A stretch of DNA of 64,000 bases from Alisma plantago-aquatica (taxonomy: Eukaryota > Streptophyta > Magnoliopsida > Alismatales > Alismataceae): assembly GCA_963693085.1 (NCBI GenBank), contig OY856409.1:521179803-521243802 (forward strand). Reading direction: 5' to 3'. The position numbers and the translations under genes were made by a program. Below the pieces are notes generated by a model that saw nothing but the letters and a program-made list of their open reading frames with translations, was not told the origin of the DNA and did not search any database. Shown here piece after piece: positions 1 to 11,656 of this stretch (position 1 is the stretch's first letter; every line of letters begins with the position of its first letter).

Positions 1-1503
1 CACTGAGGGATATCCCACATTAGTGACTACTGACCTCACTATCTCATTGACCGCTGAGGTTCATAGCCTTGGCAATCGATGGAAATAACAACATCAACGG
101 TCACTGGCATCAAGCCTCCCAACAATCGATGAATTAGAGAGATAACTAGTGACTGTAAAGTCAGTCAAAATCAATGACCAATCTTTTTAGTGGGTTTCAT
201 CTTCATCAAATGATTGGCCAACATCAAAATCAGCAACCATCACATCTTAACTATTGTTGAACTCACGACCACAACGACCAATGAATCCAAATAATCAGCG
301 ACCACTGAAGTTAAGTTGGTTACCTCAAGACCCACGCCTATAAATAGTTGACCACTTCATCCATGAGGTCGGGGTGACGTGGGAGAGATGATGAAGTGTT
401 ACCACATTGTAGAGCCTCCATCCATCAATCATTTCATTAGCCCTAGATCTTCAATGACAAAAGTCCATAGGAGAGAGAGAGAGGATCCATGCCATCACAA
501 ACATCATCGACCTATTCTTTGAAAGAAGTACTATAAGTCCCTCATGCCCACTCCAAATCCATATTTGAAGGAGACGTGCATCACCCCTAGTCATTTGTGG
601 TCATAGTTTGTGTATCTCCCTTCTTCTACACTAGATATATTCCTTTGCTTCCTTCTCCTTCATACATTTTGTCATTCTCCCTCATGTCTCATTATATTTG
701 TAATTTGTAATGATACTCACCACCATGAGTGGATAAACATCTAGCTTGGGTAGGGATTAGCCACTAAGGCTCTCCCAACATGTAAACACTTATATCTGTT
801 GAATATATGCTTTTATCAATGATTATCTCCATACTCTTAGTCTTAATGCTTCACTTGTATGATTAGCTACCATCTCATGATGTTTGATTTTTAGTGACTC
901 AAAAGAGTAGTACTAATCTTATCTAAGTGTTGTGGAGTTGCATGAATGCATGATAATGTTAGAATGCTTAAGGTAATGGTCATATGGTTATATTGTGATT
1001 GTTTATTTGCCATATCAAAAGAGAGACAACGCCATGATATAATCTATCCTAAGTTCGAAAGAGGATCGAATAGACATATATGATGATTTCTTATAAGCTT
1101 GATAAGGGTATACAATGGGTGTGAGTATTTTATGTTGGTGATAGATATTAGTTGGTGAAACCCCATCCTAATTCCCATCCATACTTGTAATATCATTCTT
1201 TTTTTCTATTTGTTCTCTTGTTTTCACCTCTTGGTTTATTTCATTTGTTTTTCATTGTTTGACTGGTTGGAGTAATGTCATTTTGTAAGGAACACCAAAC
1301 TTAATCTTACCATTTGGTTTGTGTAACTAAGCCAAGATTCTATATTCTTATCACTTATCACTCCTTTTCCTTGTGGATCGACCCCAGTTTACTACATTGT
1401 ACCCCCTATAATAGTTGTGGGGGCATGAGTGTTGGGTTATAAATTTAAGAGTTTGACTACTCTGTATCCATTCCTTTTTTATCATGTGATTTAGTGCGAT
1501 CAA
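1..1503 (+). mobile_element. Tat/Athila-type Ty3 LTR, 3' part (5' end outside window)
   Basis: From about 720 to 1503 the sequence follows, in order, the right part of the LTR seen at 60991-61675. Shared landmarks are the stretch around 747-790 (gattagccactaaggctctc), the CTCAAAAGAGTAGT block near 899, the AATAGTTGTGGG block near 1410, and an end in GATTTAG..GATCA at about 1489-1503. No primer binding site follows 1503, so this is a 3' LTR or a solo LTR, not a 5' LTR. Positions 1-720 have the same general layout as the left half of the other LTRs but are strongly diverged; the true left edge is not in the window. This copy has no CACTA insertion, so it serves as a paralogous empty site for CACTA-1. 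Confidence 0.7.
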
Positions 1504-1589
1504 TATTTCATTCTTCAATACTACCATCTTCTTGAGAGTTGGGTTTAAACACCTACTTATGGTGCAAAATGTTGGATTGAGTAGCACAT

Positions 1590-2010
1590 GGTATAATTCA
1601 AAGAATGATTAGCTTCAAGCCCATCAATACCGTCTTGTGTAGCATTTGTCCATCGTTCAAGATATAGAATCCATGGGAGAAGGATCATGTAACATTCATG
1701 TTGGTCTCCGATGTTAGCACATGCAAATGTATATGATAAAATTCTTTTACTCCTAATTAATTATATAGAAGATTCATGTTTATATGTGAGGTTTAGGAAA
1801 TAGATATGCTACTATATTTGGAAGATTATTATGTAAAGGAAGGATCATGTGATCTAATTGTTACCCTCATTTGTCCTTTAAGATATATATACTTAAACAC
1901 TATATCAAAGTATCAATAACATCTTGCATAGCAGTCATCCATCCTTCATGCGTAAGAGTATCTTTCACTATATGAGTATATTGAAGCTCCATGCAGTAGA
2001 CAATACATGC
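1590..2010 (-). pseudogene. Copia reverse-transcriptase N-terminal scraps (two)
   Basis: On the minus strand, about 1600-1665 reads WTNATQDGIDGLEANHS. This resembles the start of the Copia RT domain, where the family has a W..AM..E..AL..N.TW pattern. A second, partly overlapping version at about 1890-2010 (minus) reads VKDTLTHEGWMTAMQDVID. Both are short, have no extended frame and lack the catalytic YVDD region. I infer two overlapping decayed Copia fragments. The similarity is judged by eye only. Confidence 0.4.
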
Positions 2011-5000
2011 TACATTAGCCATGTGTTTATTTTTTTCCTCCGGTGCCCATACAATGATCACATATGTAAGACACAAGCTTTATGGGTTTATCTAAACTTG
2101 TGAGAGTAGGATTATATATGAAAAGTCAACCATAATATATACATGAGAGACATTATCTTTAGTGGGACTAGATGCAATAAATAAAAGCTCAAGTTTTTTA
2201 TTGATTGACTAGATGGAGTGGTATCATTTCAATCTATAACTTCCTCCATAGATGGTTCTTTATTATAATTCATGAGATAGAATGTATATTATAAACACGA
2301 TATATGGATGCAATTTTTCATAAGCAATTACCAATAGGAATATGAAGACAATATGTGTTTATCAGAGGTTTATAGAAATTTTATGCATGTTTTCTATTAG
2401 TACTAATGTCATCTTCAAAATGTTCATGAAGCTCGTAAAATTATGTCATCTCTCCAAGAGGCAAAGAAATATTTCTCGTACATTTTTGAAGGGGAAAAAT
2501 AGAGTCTACAAAAACAACATTCCAATATGTATAAATGATATTAGCAGGGATATGTCAACCTCTATATCCCTTCTATACATCATTGTAACCTACAAATACA
2601 CAAGTAAGGATCTCAGATCCATCTTTATTTTAACATAATCCCTAAGGTAAGGGAATCTATGTATTCTAAATACTCTAAGATAGGTCTAATCTAGATTTCT
2701 TTCTATATAATATTTAGAAAAGAGATCGAAATAGAAGAAACATGGAGGGTAATCAATTTAGCAAAATGTAACATGAGTAATCCTAGCTACACTAAATATC
2801 AATGCTTCTTTTTTGGGATTCCATTTTTCTCATGAACATGAGGGCCATGGAATTTATGCATAATCACATTTGATCTTATTAATGTATATAATTCATTTAA
2901 ATTCTTTCATACATATGATCTTTGTGTAGGATTAATAGTTAATAATTGTGTTCAAACCATCTCACGAGAATGTACAAAGATAGTTGTAACATCTAATTTA
3001 TTCTTCTTAGGGTACATGTAAGAAGAACCAACTACAATTATTAGCCGACATGAAATGATATTTAAATTATTAATTTGAAATTATAAAACATTTTCCCCAA
3101 ATAATGATTATATAATATAAAATAGATGTAGGGATATATTATATCGTCTAGTGAAAGACCGTTTTCTTGATTTTCTTATCACAAAACTCATTTAGATGAT
3201 GTTGTCAACTCCCTACATTGGTATAAGCTTGATACTTTTGATGGTTGTGAATTCTTTATACCTAGTTTTTTTTATGTCCCAACCTCTTATGCATAAAGTC
3301 TTTAGTGTTTTCGTAAAGCAAGAAGCAATTATGACCTTGGAAGGTGTTAGAAAATACAATCAATCTACACATCACACCGGTTTTAGAGCTTATGGCTCCT
3401 CAAACTCCTTTAAAATAAATTTCATGAAGTAAGACAAGAATTTAAAATGAACTTGTGCGGTGAGGCACACACTTTTTATGATTCCATTGGCTATTTTTAT
3501 ATGATTTTTCATGGTACTTATTCTAAAAAATAAGTATTTTCACACATAATGTATGAAGCTATCATTTGAAGCCTTTTGAATAATTCTTAACTATCTTGGT
3601 GTATTTTATATGAAATTATTATATTTTATATTTATTTAATAAAAGCTCTTTTATATTCATCTTCAAGGAGAACTTGAAGTCAAAGTCAATGACACTGATA
3701 TGAATACATACAAGGAAACTCTCAAGTAAATTTGATAGCACCAAGACCATTTTTGGTTCCATTAAGAGAGGTCCAGAAGCATAAAAAACTTTTTGGTTCC
3801 ATATACATCCCCGTTAGTGGTACCAACATCATCCCAACAGGACATGAATTGAGTCAAGTGGGTGCCCATACTTCAACATAGGTATGACCATGATTTTAAA
3901 AAGATAACAATGACTCATATGTTTTCTTGGGCATTTGGGGTTCTATAAAACCTGAGGCATGTCAGCTGTCATCAAAACATCAGAGAGGGGAAAATAGACA
4001 ATCCTAGACCCAAAGGAAGAGAGAGGAAATGTGTGAACATGGATAAACAACTATCACTACTTAATACTCACACTTTGAGGCTTTGCTTCTACTTTTCATC
4101 TGCTCAACTTTCCTTAGATTTCTCATCCTTTCTCTGTTGTCTAATTTCCTTATAGAATTGTTGTTGCACACACCGCTATATGGTTTCATATTCACAACTA
4201 TGATGCACTGTATAACCCTTTATAAATTTTATCAGTGTTGTATACACTTTGAGGAATTGTAGGGCAGACATATTCATTAATTCACATAACAGTGATTTAA
4301 AATTTTTAATTAGTATTCTCATGTGCCACAAGGGTTACTTTCAACAACCTTTCTAACCTTTCTCTTTATTTTTCTAAAGTATATATGATATGTTAAGTTT
4401 CTCTTATTTTGTCATTTTCTTGGTGGTGGCTACTCATGTCATATTGCAAGTCTTCTAAAACCCATCAACTTTCTCCCCTATTCATTTAGTTAACATTTTT
4501 TTGTCATTGGCATTAAACACACCTAGTATGTGGAAATGTGTTGCTAATGTGTGTGAACAATTCCTACACCATGCCCTAATGTGCAACTTGGGATGTAGTT
4601 CAGAGAGGATTAAAATACTTGAAACTAAGGTGCACCCAAAGATAAATCATGTCAAGTTTTCTTAATTGGTTTATATAGTAAACCACAAGAGGACAACTCT
4701 AATATTAGTTTTCCTGTGTAATTATATTTTATATTTAGTTTTGTAATAAGAAACACATTAAATGATTTCCTAGTTCATTTGTGTATGAGAAATTTTTACA
4801 CTACATCCTCACACGTACTACACTTTAGGCCAAGTTCTAAATGGGACACAATGCTTGAAACGAAAGGTGCACCCATAGGTAATCAAATCACACATTTTAG
4901 ATGGTATTATATAGTAAAATGCAAGATGAAAACTTTTGTATTGTGTTTCATAATTATATTTTTAAAATTCTTTGTATTACATGATGTTGATCAAACTCCA

Positions 5001-5880
5001 TAAGGTAAAAGAATGGTTGAAAATACTCGAGAAATCCCTTGTGGAGAAAATAGTGGGAGTAATGTAAGGGAAAAATCATGAAGTGAACTTTCAAAGGTGG
5101 TAATGAGATAATGTTCACTTTAAAAAAATGTTAAGCAATACAACATATATGAGATATGAAATGTATGAATGCTTTGTCAAGGTGAGTTTACTGATATGAA
5201 TTTTTCTGACAAATTTGACGATCCAACCATGTGTTTTGAGTGTCGACACAACAATTGAAATTGAATGAACTTGACCAGTGTTGAAGTTTATTCTAATGTA
5301 TTTTGATGATTGAAGAATAGATTCTCATGGTGTACCTATTTTAACAATTGTAAATATTCAAGTATCAATGTTCATAAGGTATTGATATTAATTTTTATGG
5401 ATCATGGATGACCATATATACAAGGTATGTATATGGGTCAAAATTTGGTTAAGATTTTGTCTTTATTGGTCAGGGATAGGATCCAACAACTCATTTAAGT
5501 CACCAGGATTTTTCCAAAGATATGGCGGTAATGGATTGACCCTGGTGGTTGTTTTGCGGCAAGGAATGCATAGGTATTAGTCAATAATTTTTCCTTTGGC
5601 TTTAACAAGTTATGTAGTAGCTTAGATGACTATGGCAAGGATGGTGATGACGACAAATCTAATAATTGGAGACATAACATACATGTATAGAGACTCTAAA
5701 ACTTTTGGAGTAGTAATTCTCAATTCCTCATTCATACCTATACAATATGTTCCTATAATTGAATGGATAGATATTATCTATAGAGGTTTAGTAGGTTAGT
5801 AAAGATTATGACCAGTTGACAATTGAAATATGTGGCAAAAAATAAAATGAAGGATGATTTCTTAGATTTCACTCATGTGT
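2011..5880. other. AT-rich intergenic stretch, no gene recognised
   Basis: Only short open frames without recognisable domains occur here (the longest under 100 codons). The base composition is strongly A/T. Apart from a diverged direct repeat (separate entry) I see no RNA gene, terminal repeat or regulatory site that I could defend. It is probably old, unrecognisable transposon sequence. Confidence 0.5.
4560..4980. repeat. Diverged direct repeat, two units about 240 bp apart
   Basis: Unit 1 (about 4580-4745) and unit 2 (about 4830-4975) share an ordered set of blocks: ACTTGAAACTAAGGTGCACCC and CTTGAAACGAAAGGTGCACCC, then TATATAGTAAA.C.CAAGA, then a poly-T-rich tail. The match is patchy, consistent with an old local duplication. 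I see no function. Confidence 0.4.
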
Positions 5881-5899
5881 GGCTCTTTAACAAACTACC

Positions 5900-6292
5900 A
5901 TGATAACACCAGATGAAAAGATCGATAGAAGCCTCTTCAACCTCAGAGAAGCCACAGATTTCAGTAGTGCTCTTACCCAATTGGGACTCACTGACATTGG
6001 CAACACTAGCTACAAATTTACCTACAAAAAGGGTCTCCTCCACGAATGCATTAACCGTGTAGTTGCTAATTCAGAATGGATTAGCAATTTCCCAAACTGC
6101 ATCTGTGAAAATCTACCCCGTATCAGGTCTGATCACAACCCCATAGCTATTATGGATGTTCACATGCCCAAAAAGTGCAGCCGTTTTAAAATGAAAGGTA
6201 GCTGGCATGAGGAACTCAACTTCCAAAACATACTGAAGAACAATTGGGACGCTAGTAAACACTTCCATGAGGTAGTTTACTCGTGGAAATGA
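5900..6292 (+). pseudogene. LINE endonuclease domain, C-terminal part
   Basis: An open frame of 130 codons ends in an endonuclease/exonuclease/phosphatase fold signature: RSDHNPIAI near residue 77, matching the family's SDH-P active-site motif (the catalytic Asp-His pair). Upstream, LGLTDIG and KFTYKKG fit the L1 pattern of 'L.D.....FTW'. In the family this domain nicks target DNA to prime reverse transcription. Here the N-terminal half, with the catalytic Glu and Asn, is absent, so the domain cannot be active. Confidence 0.7.
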
Positions 6293-6312
6293 TTCTGTCA
6301 ACTCAAACCCTG

Positions 6313-7230
6313 TTTGGCAACCAATCTGGAGCAGCAAAGTACCCTCAAAAGTACGAGTGTTCCTATGGCTATCGGCTCACGAAGCAATCATGACTAACAA
6401 CAGAAGAAAGCAAAGAAATTTCACAGACTGTGCCATCTGTCCAAGGTGCAATGCTAATGATGAAATGACCATCCACACCTTGAGAGATTGTAGCTTTGCC
6501 AAAGATGTTTGGATGCATCTGAATGTTCCAGGTATAGTTATCACCAGCACAGGGGGGGATTGCATGAACTAGGTGTCGGATGTCCTACAGAAAAAAGAAG
6601 ATACCCATAGCAAATTTGCTATAGCTTGCTGGTTCATTTCGAAAGCTAGGAACTCAGTGGTTTTAAATGATAAGCGTACCCCCACATTCTGATAGGTTCT
6701 TCAAATCAACTCAACATGGAGTGCGGTGATTACCACATCGAGCAGTAAAGAACATGCTAAACTACATCAACAAGACAATGAAGTTGCCCCACCAATCCTC
6801 ACAGATGACCAAGTCCTCCTCATGACCGATGCTGCAGTCAAAGGAGACACAGTTGTGATCACAATGACAATTATTGATGCTCGCCGAGCCTAGATCGGAG
6901 CCTATGTTAGAACTATAAAGGCCAAATATGTGGGAGAAGCAGAAATAAGAGCAATCCAGCTCGCCTGCCGAATTGCTAATGAGAATAAACTGACCAACTT
7001 TGTTATTGAATCGGATAGTCAAGTTGTTGTGATGGCCATTTAAGATCCCGTCAATAGAATGCCTTGTCCTTAGACTGTGGGTGGAGGCTATTAGGCAAAG
7101 TCTGGACGAGGTAAATGAAGCAACAATTATGAAGGTGAATCGTAAATCACTGAACCTAATGGATAACCTTGCAAAGTTCCATCTCAAAAATTCTCAGGAG
7201 GATAGTATCTATACCAGTCCTCCTATCAAG
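6313..7230 (+). pseudogene. LINE zf-RVT plus RNase H (RVT_3) domains
   Basis: Positions about 6313-6572 translate to a zf-RVT region: a VFLWLSAHEAI core, then C..C (CAICPRC) and a H..C pair in TIHTLRDCSFAKDVW. From about 6780 an RNase H-like region follows: LMTDAAVKG (first catalytic Asp), then GEAEIRAIQLA (catalytic Glu) and FVIESDSQVVV (third acidic residue). Stops occur at 6570, 6892 and 7041. The frame open from 7081 carries the domain's end, with VNRKSLNLMDNLAKFH matching the usual 'NR.AD.LAK'. This order is typical of the 3' half of plant L1-type LINEs. Confidence 0.75.
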
Positions 7231-7360
7231 CATGTGGGTCTTCCCTCCCCCTTTCCCCTATGTAATGGTAGAAGTTCTACCAAATTTATTTTCATAGGCA
7301 CTACTAGTAATTTGTGTGTTTTTCCTACAAGAGGAGAGCGGGATGAATAGATGATCTCCT

Positions 7361-7789
7361 GGCTTACCCCCAAAAAAGCACTGCCATGTAACTTTTTATT
7401 ATGAATGTGAAACCTCTTTAAAATATGAAGCTTCCATTGTTACTATGATTCATGAGATAACTTGTTAATCTCATGAAAAGTTACTCCCCTGTTTATATAG
7501 TCACTAAAATATTTCTACTCCAACTAAGCATGTAAAATAGATAGATCAACTTTTTATCATCTTTAAGTCAAAAATTATACTACTTTCTTAATACTATGAT
7601 AATATTTATTATCATACATTTTTTCCTTTAATTTCATACACTCAAAGTATGGTTAAATTATAGTCGAGAGCGCACGTGTAATACTTTCACATCATGAAAC
7701 TATTTTTTACATTTCAAACCATTGATCTTCTTAAATACCACATGAATAATGATTTTGTATTGTGAAATAGTTATTTGAAATTTAAACCT
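7361..7789. other. No gene recognised
   Basis: AT-rich DNA between the LINE and the terminal-inverted-repeat element. I see no open frame, RNA gene or repeat that can be supported. Confidence 0.5.
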
Positions 7790-9013
7790 TTAGGTTGTGT
7801 TTGATATGTGGTGACCAAATACATGGTGACGGTGACGGTGATAGTGACTGTGACGGTGGTGGTCAAATTGTTAAAAGTTGTTGTTTGGTAATACTTGCAT
7901 GGTGATGGGGAAAGAAATGGGGAACTAATTAAAAAGTTTTGTTTGTTTTATGGTTGTGGGGATGGGGATAGCAAACTTTTTTAATAAAAAATACCATATA
8001 CAAGTATAGACTCTATTTATTAAACACCTCATAGATGAAAATTTCCTTTGGCATGAATAACACAAACATTCTATTATCAAATTTAGTATGGATATGAACA
8101 ATTTAATTTAAATAAATATCAAAGAGACTCTTTCACATATGGGTTCTATTTCTTAATAATCATTACAAATAAATACATTGAAAAAATTATGAAAAAAAAA
8201 ATTACCATTAAATTTTCTTGATAAATACAACCCGATCAACTTTTATCAATCATACTGTATGATTTGACTCACTCGTGTTGTGGAAAACATTCTCTTGGTG
8301 GAAAAAGATGTATTCGAGGAAAATGGTGTGGTGGGAAACTTTTTCTTAGGGGTAAAATGATTTTAATGGGAAACTTTGTCTTGCATGTAAAAAGGTTTAG
8401 CGAAAAACTTTGTCTTGGAGGGAAAAAGGTATTGCGGGAAATGTTATCTTGGAGGGGAAAATGTGTCTTGGAAGAAAAAAGTGTGGCGGGAAATTTTATC
8501 TTGGAGGGAGAAAAACTTATATTGGAGAGAACCGTTATGGTGGAAAATTATTTTGTTAGAAGGGATCTTTTAACAAAAAAAGTAATATTTTTAGTTGGTA
8601 GTGAGTACATTAATAAAATAAAATAAAAAATAAGTGGGAGATATTACTTGAAGAAATAAGATATATAAATAGTATTTAGAGCAAATAAGTTTTAGAAGAA
8701 AAATAAAGTTTGTTGAAGGAAAAGAAATCTTGGAGGAAAACATGTTGCCTAGAGAAGGAAAAATATAGTAGAATTTTTCGTTGCACATATATCCATTTAT
8801 TAATGGAGACTTAACATTTTTGAAGGAAACTTTTTAACCATCATCAGTATAATTTTCCATGGGGATAAAATAGGCAAAAATTAATCATGGATTCACCATG
8901 GAAAAATTCGGTATCCCCGTCACCATCACCATCACTATGTTTATCAAATAGTCTTTTTTATTTCACCATGATTACCCTCCCCATGATTCATCACGTACCA
9001 AACACAACCTTAA
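7790..9013. mobile_element. Non-coding terminal-inverted-repeat element with GGTGAC minisatellite ends
   Basis: The left end (about 7793) reads GGTTGTGTTTGATATGTGGT. The right end (up to about 9012), reverse-complemented, reads GGTTGTGTTTGGTACGTGAT. Inside both ends come GGTGACGGTGAC-type repeats on the left (7828-7862) and their complement GTCACCATCACCATCAC on the right (8918-8935), so similarity continues for about 100 bp per arm. The interior (8264-8830) is a decayed tandem repeat and has no transposase. This is a non-autonomous DNA transposon of unassigned superfamily. The target duplication is unclear because both flanks contain AACCTT-like sequence. Confidence 0.65.
8264..8560. repeat. 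Degenerate ~34 bp minisatellite inside the TIR element
   Basis: Variants of TCTTGGAGGGAAAAAGG followed by a TGGCGGGAAA-type block recur about every 34 bp. Looser copies (TCTTGGAGGAAAACATG) continue near 8730. The 120-codon open frame across this stretch is a by-product of the repeat: it is Gly/Lys/Leu-rich with no domain. Confidence 0.6.
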
Positions 9014-9429
9014 CCTTCTTAAGTATTATTTAAATAGACTACTTATAAAATTTCATTCAGTTAGGTGACTTTTTGGTTATGCATCTATACATAATAAAAA
9101 AGTATACACTAAAAAGTTAGTTACATTTCGTTTGTTGTTATTGGGGGAATTTTCTATACACACAAAAATAACTCCAATTTTACATACATTTATATTTATC
9201 ATTTGTTTAGATAATCTTTCCTTATATATTTGATGCAAACTCATGAAAACCGCAGCGAGTCTTAGATGCCTACAAGGTAGCTATTACATGATGTTGATAG
9301 TAGAGGGATATAGAAACACTAGGGTTGTGATCCCACGTGACCGACTAAAAAAGTTCATATAGTACTACAACATATACTCAAAATGGGAGGGGTAACCTCT
9401 ACAGAAGCACCTAGACAAGACATTACACA

Positions 9430-10160
9430 TCATCTCAAACACCATCCATATGCCACCACACCATTGGAACGATACAAAATTTTGGTATGACCTATGGTGG
9501 CATGGCTGTAAGATCATCAACCTACAACCTACTTACATGAATATCCCTGCTACCATCAGTACATATAGAAACATTCATTCCCTCACCAAATTATAATCGA
9601 ACAACAACCTTAAAACATACCTTAGAAGATGGGTTGAACCAGACTCATATTCAGACATTCTGCACCAAGTTGCAACACGACCACAAACATCACATGGCAA
9701 TGGGGCAACAAATATACTGCCAAACAAGCGTATAAATATTTTTCAGTTAGAGGCAAAATGAGAGACTACAAAATCTTATGGTAAACCATATACCCACCGA
9801 AAATACACATTCTGATATGGTTAATTTGTCATGATAAAATCCCCATATGTTGATGAGGAAAATATGTTTTTAGGGATCATCCAGATGTATGTTAAGTCAC
9901 AACCACGAAGAGAACATCCAACACCTCTTCTATGGATGCAACACATCCAAACAGATTTGGACTCAACTCACAACAACAACCACCATATTAGAACAACCTA
10001 TTCTTAACACCTTCCACATATTACAAAATACTAGAAGCAGAATTGACAAATACAACCAGCTCGACACATTAGTGGCGGCAATCTTGTGACACATGTGGAT
10101 AACTAGAAACAAAATATTATTTGACAATCAATATATATCAATCAACCTATTACAACAACA
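9430..10160 (+). pseudogene. LINE 3' fragment (pre-zf linker and zf-RVT), frameshifted
   Basis: The plus strand from about 9470 reads KFWYDLWWHG, the 'FW.D.W' motif that precedes zf-RVT in plant LINEs. At about 9770-9830 it reads KIHILIWLICHDKIP after an in-frame stop. From 9889, in another frame, it reads SHNHEENIQHLFYGCNTSKQIW, giving the His/Cys ligands and the typical 'H.FF.C..A..IW' ending. The parts belong to one domain but lie in different frames and are interrupted by stops. It is a different copy from the LINE at 5885-7360. Confidence 0.65.
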
Positions 10161-10844
10161 GGTAGATCCTAATGAGAAAACTAGATATACAGCTGACACC
10201 AGCATACCTAGAACACAGACAGATCGTGTCATCGAAAGAGAATGAGAAAACTAGATATACAGCTTGAATGCTTAATGTCTAGTAGTTTAAGAGAAATTAT
10301 TACATTTATATTTGTCATCATAATAAAGATTCATGATTTCAAAATTTTGAAAAATGGTCTTGTACTGCAAGACCTAAATATTTGTGTGTATCCTAACTTA
10401 ACTCCCGCTCTTCCTCTGTACATCTTCTTATATGGGTAGTATAATCTAGTAAGAGACATGTTATATGAGAGTCTGAACGGTATTTGAATAATGGTATAGT
10501 CAAATAAATTTCGACCGTTATCATCCAACATTTTTATCGATGTAGTTCATCTACGCTATTTACAATCCGTGCATCCAAAGATCACGCAAAACTACTGAAA
10601 GTTGGAGAGTATTTTATTATTCGACCTGTAATAGAAGCCCGATGATAATGAAATTTCGTAGTTATATATGACAATTTCCGCCAAGGCGATAACGAGAAGA
10701 GGTTATTCTCATATATCACGGTACAATTGCCGGTAGACTGACATAATTAATCACAATCACGGCAAAGCAAATTAAAGAGGCAATGATCAAGAAAGAGCGT
10801 GAATTTCATACTATACTGAGCAACATATGCACGGATGCTATGGC
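10161..10844. other. No gene; short direct repeat
   Basis: A 20-plus bp sequence (AATGAGAAAACTAGATATAC) occurs at about 10172 and again at about 10241, 68-69 bp apart. The remainder to 10844 shows no supported feature and is the downstream side of the fasciclin-like gene. Confidence 0.45.
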
Positions 10845-11656
10845 TCACCACCACAAGCGCATAATGGCTCCCGCCAACCCAGAAATAAATCTCCACCCAC
10901 CCAGAATGCATACTTTGCCAGCAGCAGTCGTTGCAACAGGTGCTGTAGTGGTGGCCTTTCTGTTTCCGGTGGCGGGAGGCGCAGGGGCATTGGGTGCCGG
11001 TGCAGGGGCGCTCATATGATTGTGCTTCCGATCTGCCGCCGCACTGGCATGGGGAGCTGGTACAGGCTCGGGGACCACCTTATACTTGGGTAAAGAATCA
11101 AAATAAGTCTGAGGCAGCAGCAGATATTCGACCTGGTACGCGGCGTGCGGGAAGGAGGAGTCGAGCGCAGATCTCAGCTGCGTGGTCAACTTACCGGAGG
11201 AAACAAAGACATTACCCGGTGGCGGTGATATTGACTGTGTAGACACCGTACCCCCCTGAAGTCTGGGTGGCGACGAGGTTACTGGCGGACTGGAAGACAT
11301 TGGTCACTGGTCAGGGTGTAGTAGCGCACCATGACGTGGTAGAGCAACACGTTGGCTAGCTCCGACCGGGAGAAGCCAATGAGGGTACCCGGCTTGAAGA
11401 GGTTGAAGGCGATGTCCGTGGGAACGAATAGAATAAACCCGCCGAAATCGTCTATCAGGTGGCTCCGGATTTGCTGGCCGACATGGGTGTCTTTAAGGGA
11501 GAGTAGGAATTTGGTGAATTGTTCATACTTCAGGATGGCCGCCAGGTCTTCATCGGAGGCGCCCATTGCCGGGATTTGCAGGGCCATGAAGGCCACCAGG
11601 AAGATGAGCAAGGTTGCATGTCTTGCCATTGCTGCCGCAGCTGGTATTGGTTGCAA
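10845..11656 (-). pseudogene. Fasciclin-like arabinogalactan protein (FLA), two frameshifts
   Basis: Single-domain FLA proteins are secreted, usually GPI-anchored cell-wall/plasma-membrane proteins with a FAS1 domain and an AGP-type Pro/Ala-rich region. The minus strand shows a signal peptide (best start at 11627-11629, the second Met, followed by a Leu/Ile/Phe/Ala-rich stretch ending at PAMGAS), and the FAS1 H1 motif (FILFVPTDIAF). The H2 region follows (VLLYHVMVRYYTL), then, in a second frame, FQSASNLVATQTSGGYGVYT. In a third frame come GKLTTQL..YQVEYLLLP and an AGP stretch (PEPVPAPHAS, SAPAPAPNAPAPP). The frame moves at about 11300 and again at about 11220, each move equal to +1. FLA genes normally lack introns here, so two frameshifts imply a pseudogene, or assembly error if both proved wrong. 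A clear hydrophobic GPI tail is not visible. Confidence 0.75.

Larger units (their letters stand above)
5885..7360 (+). mobile_element. Internally deleted L1-type LINE
   Basis: Three parts of an L1-type ORF2 follow each other on the plus strand: the end of the endonuclease (5900-6292), the zinc-binding zf-RVT region (about 6313-6572) and the RNase H domain (about 6780-7230). The reverse-transcriptase core that should lie between endonuclease and zf-RVT is missing: the endonuclease frame ends at 6292 and zf-RVT begins within some 20-30 bases. This is an internal deletion of a plant LINE. Several stops and frame changes show it is dead. Target-site duplications and a poly-A tail were not found. 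Confidence 0.75.

Noticed and set aside
3196..3432. 78-codon plus-strand frame with a hydrophobic N-terminus (possible secreted peptide)
   Set aside because: AT-rich surroundings, no conserved motif and no cleavage-site context; this is expected by chance in such DNA.
8264..8626. Gly/Lys-rich 120-codon protein
   Set aside because: It is produced entirely by the 34-bp minisatellite.
10783..11242. Plus-strand open frames of 78-88 codons with Ala/Gly-rich hydrophobic sequence
   Set aside because: They are the opposite strand of the Pro/Ala-rich AGP region of the FLA pseudogene.
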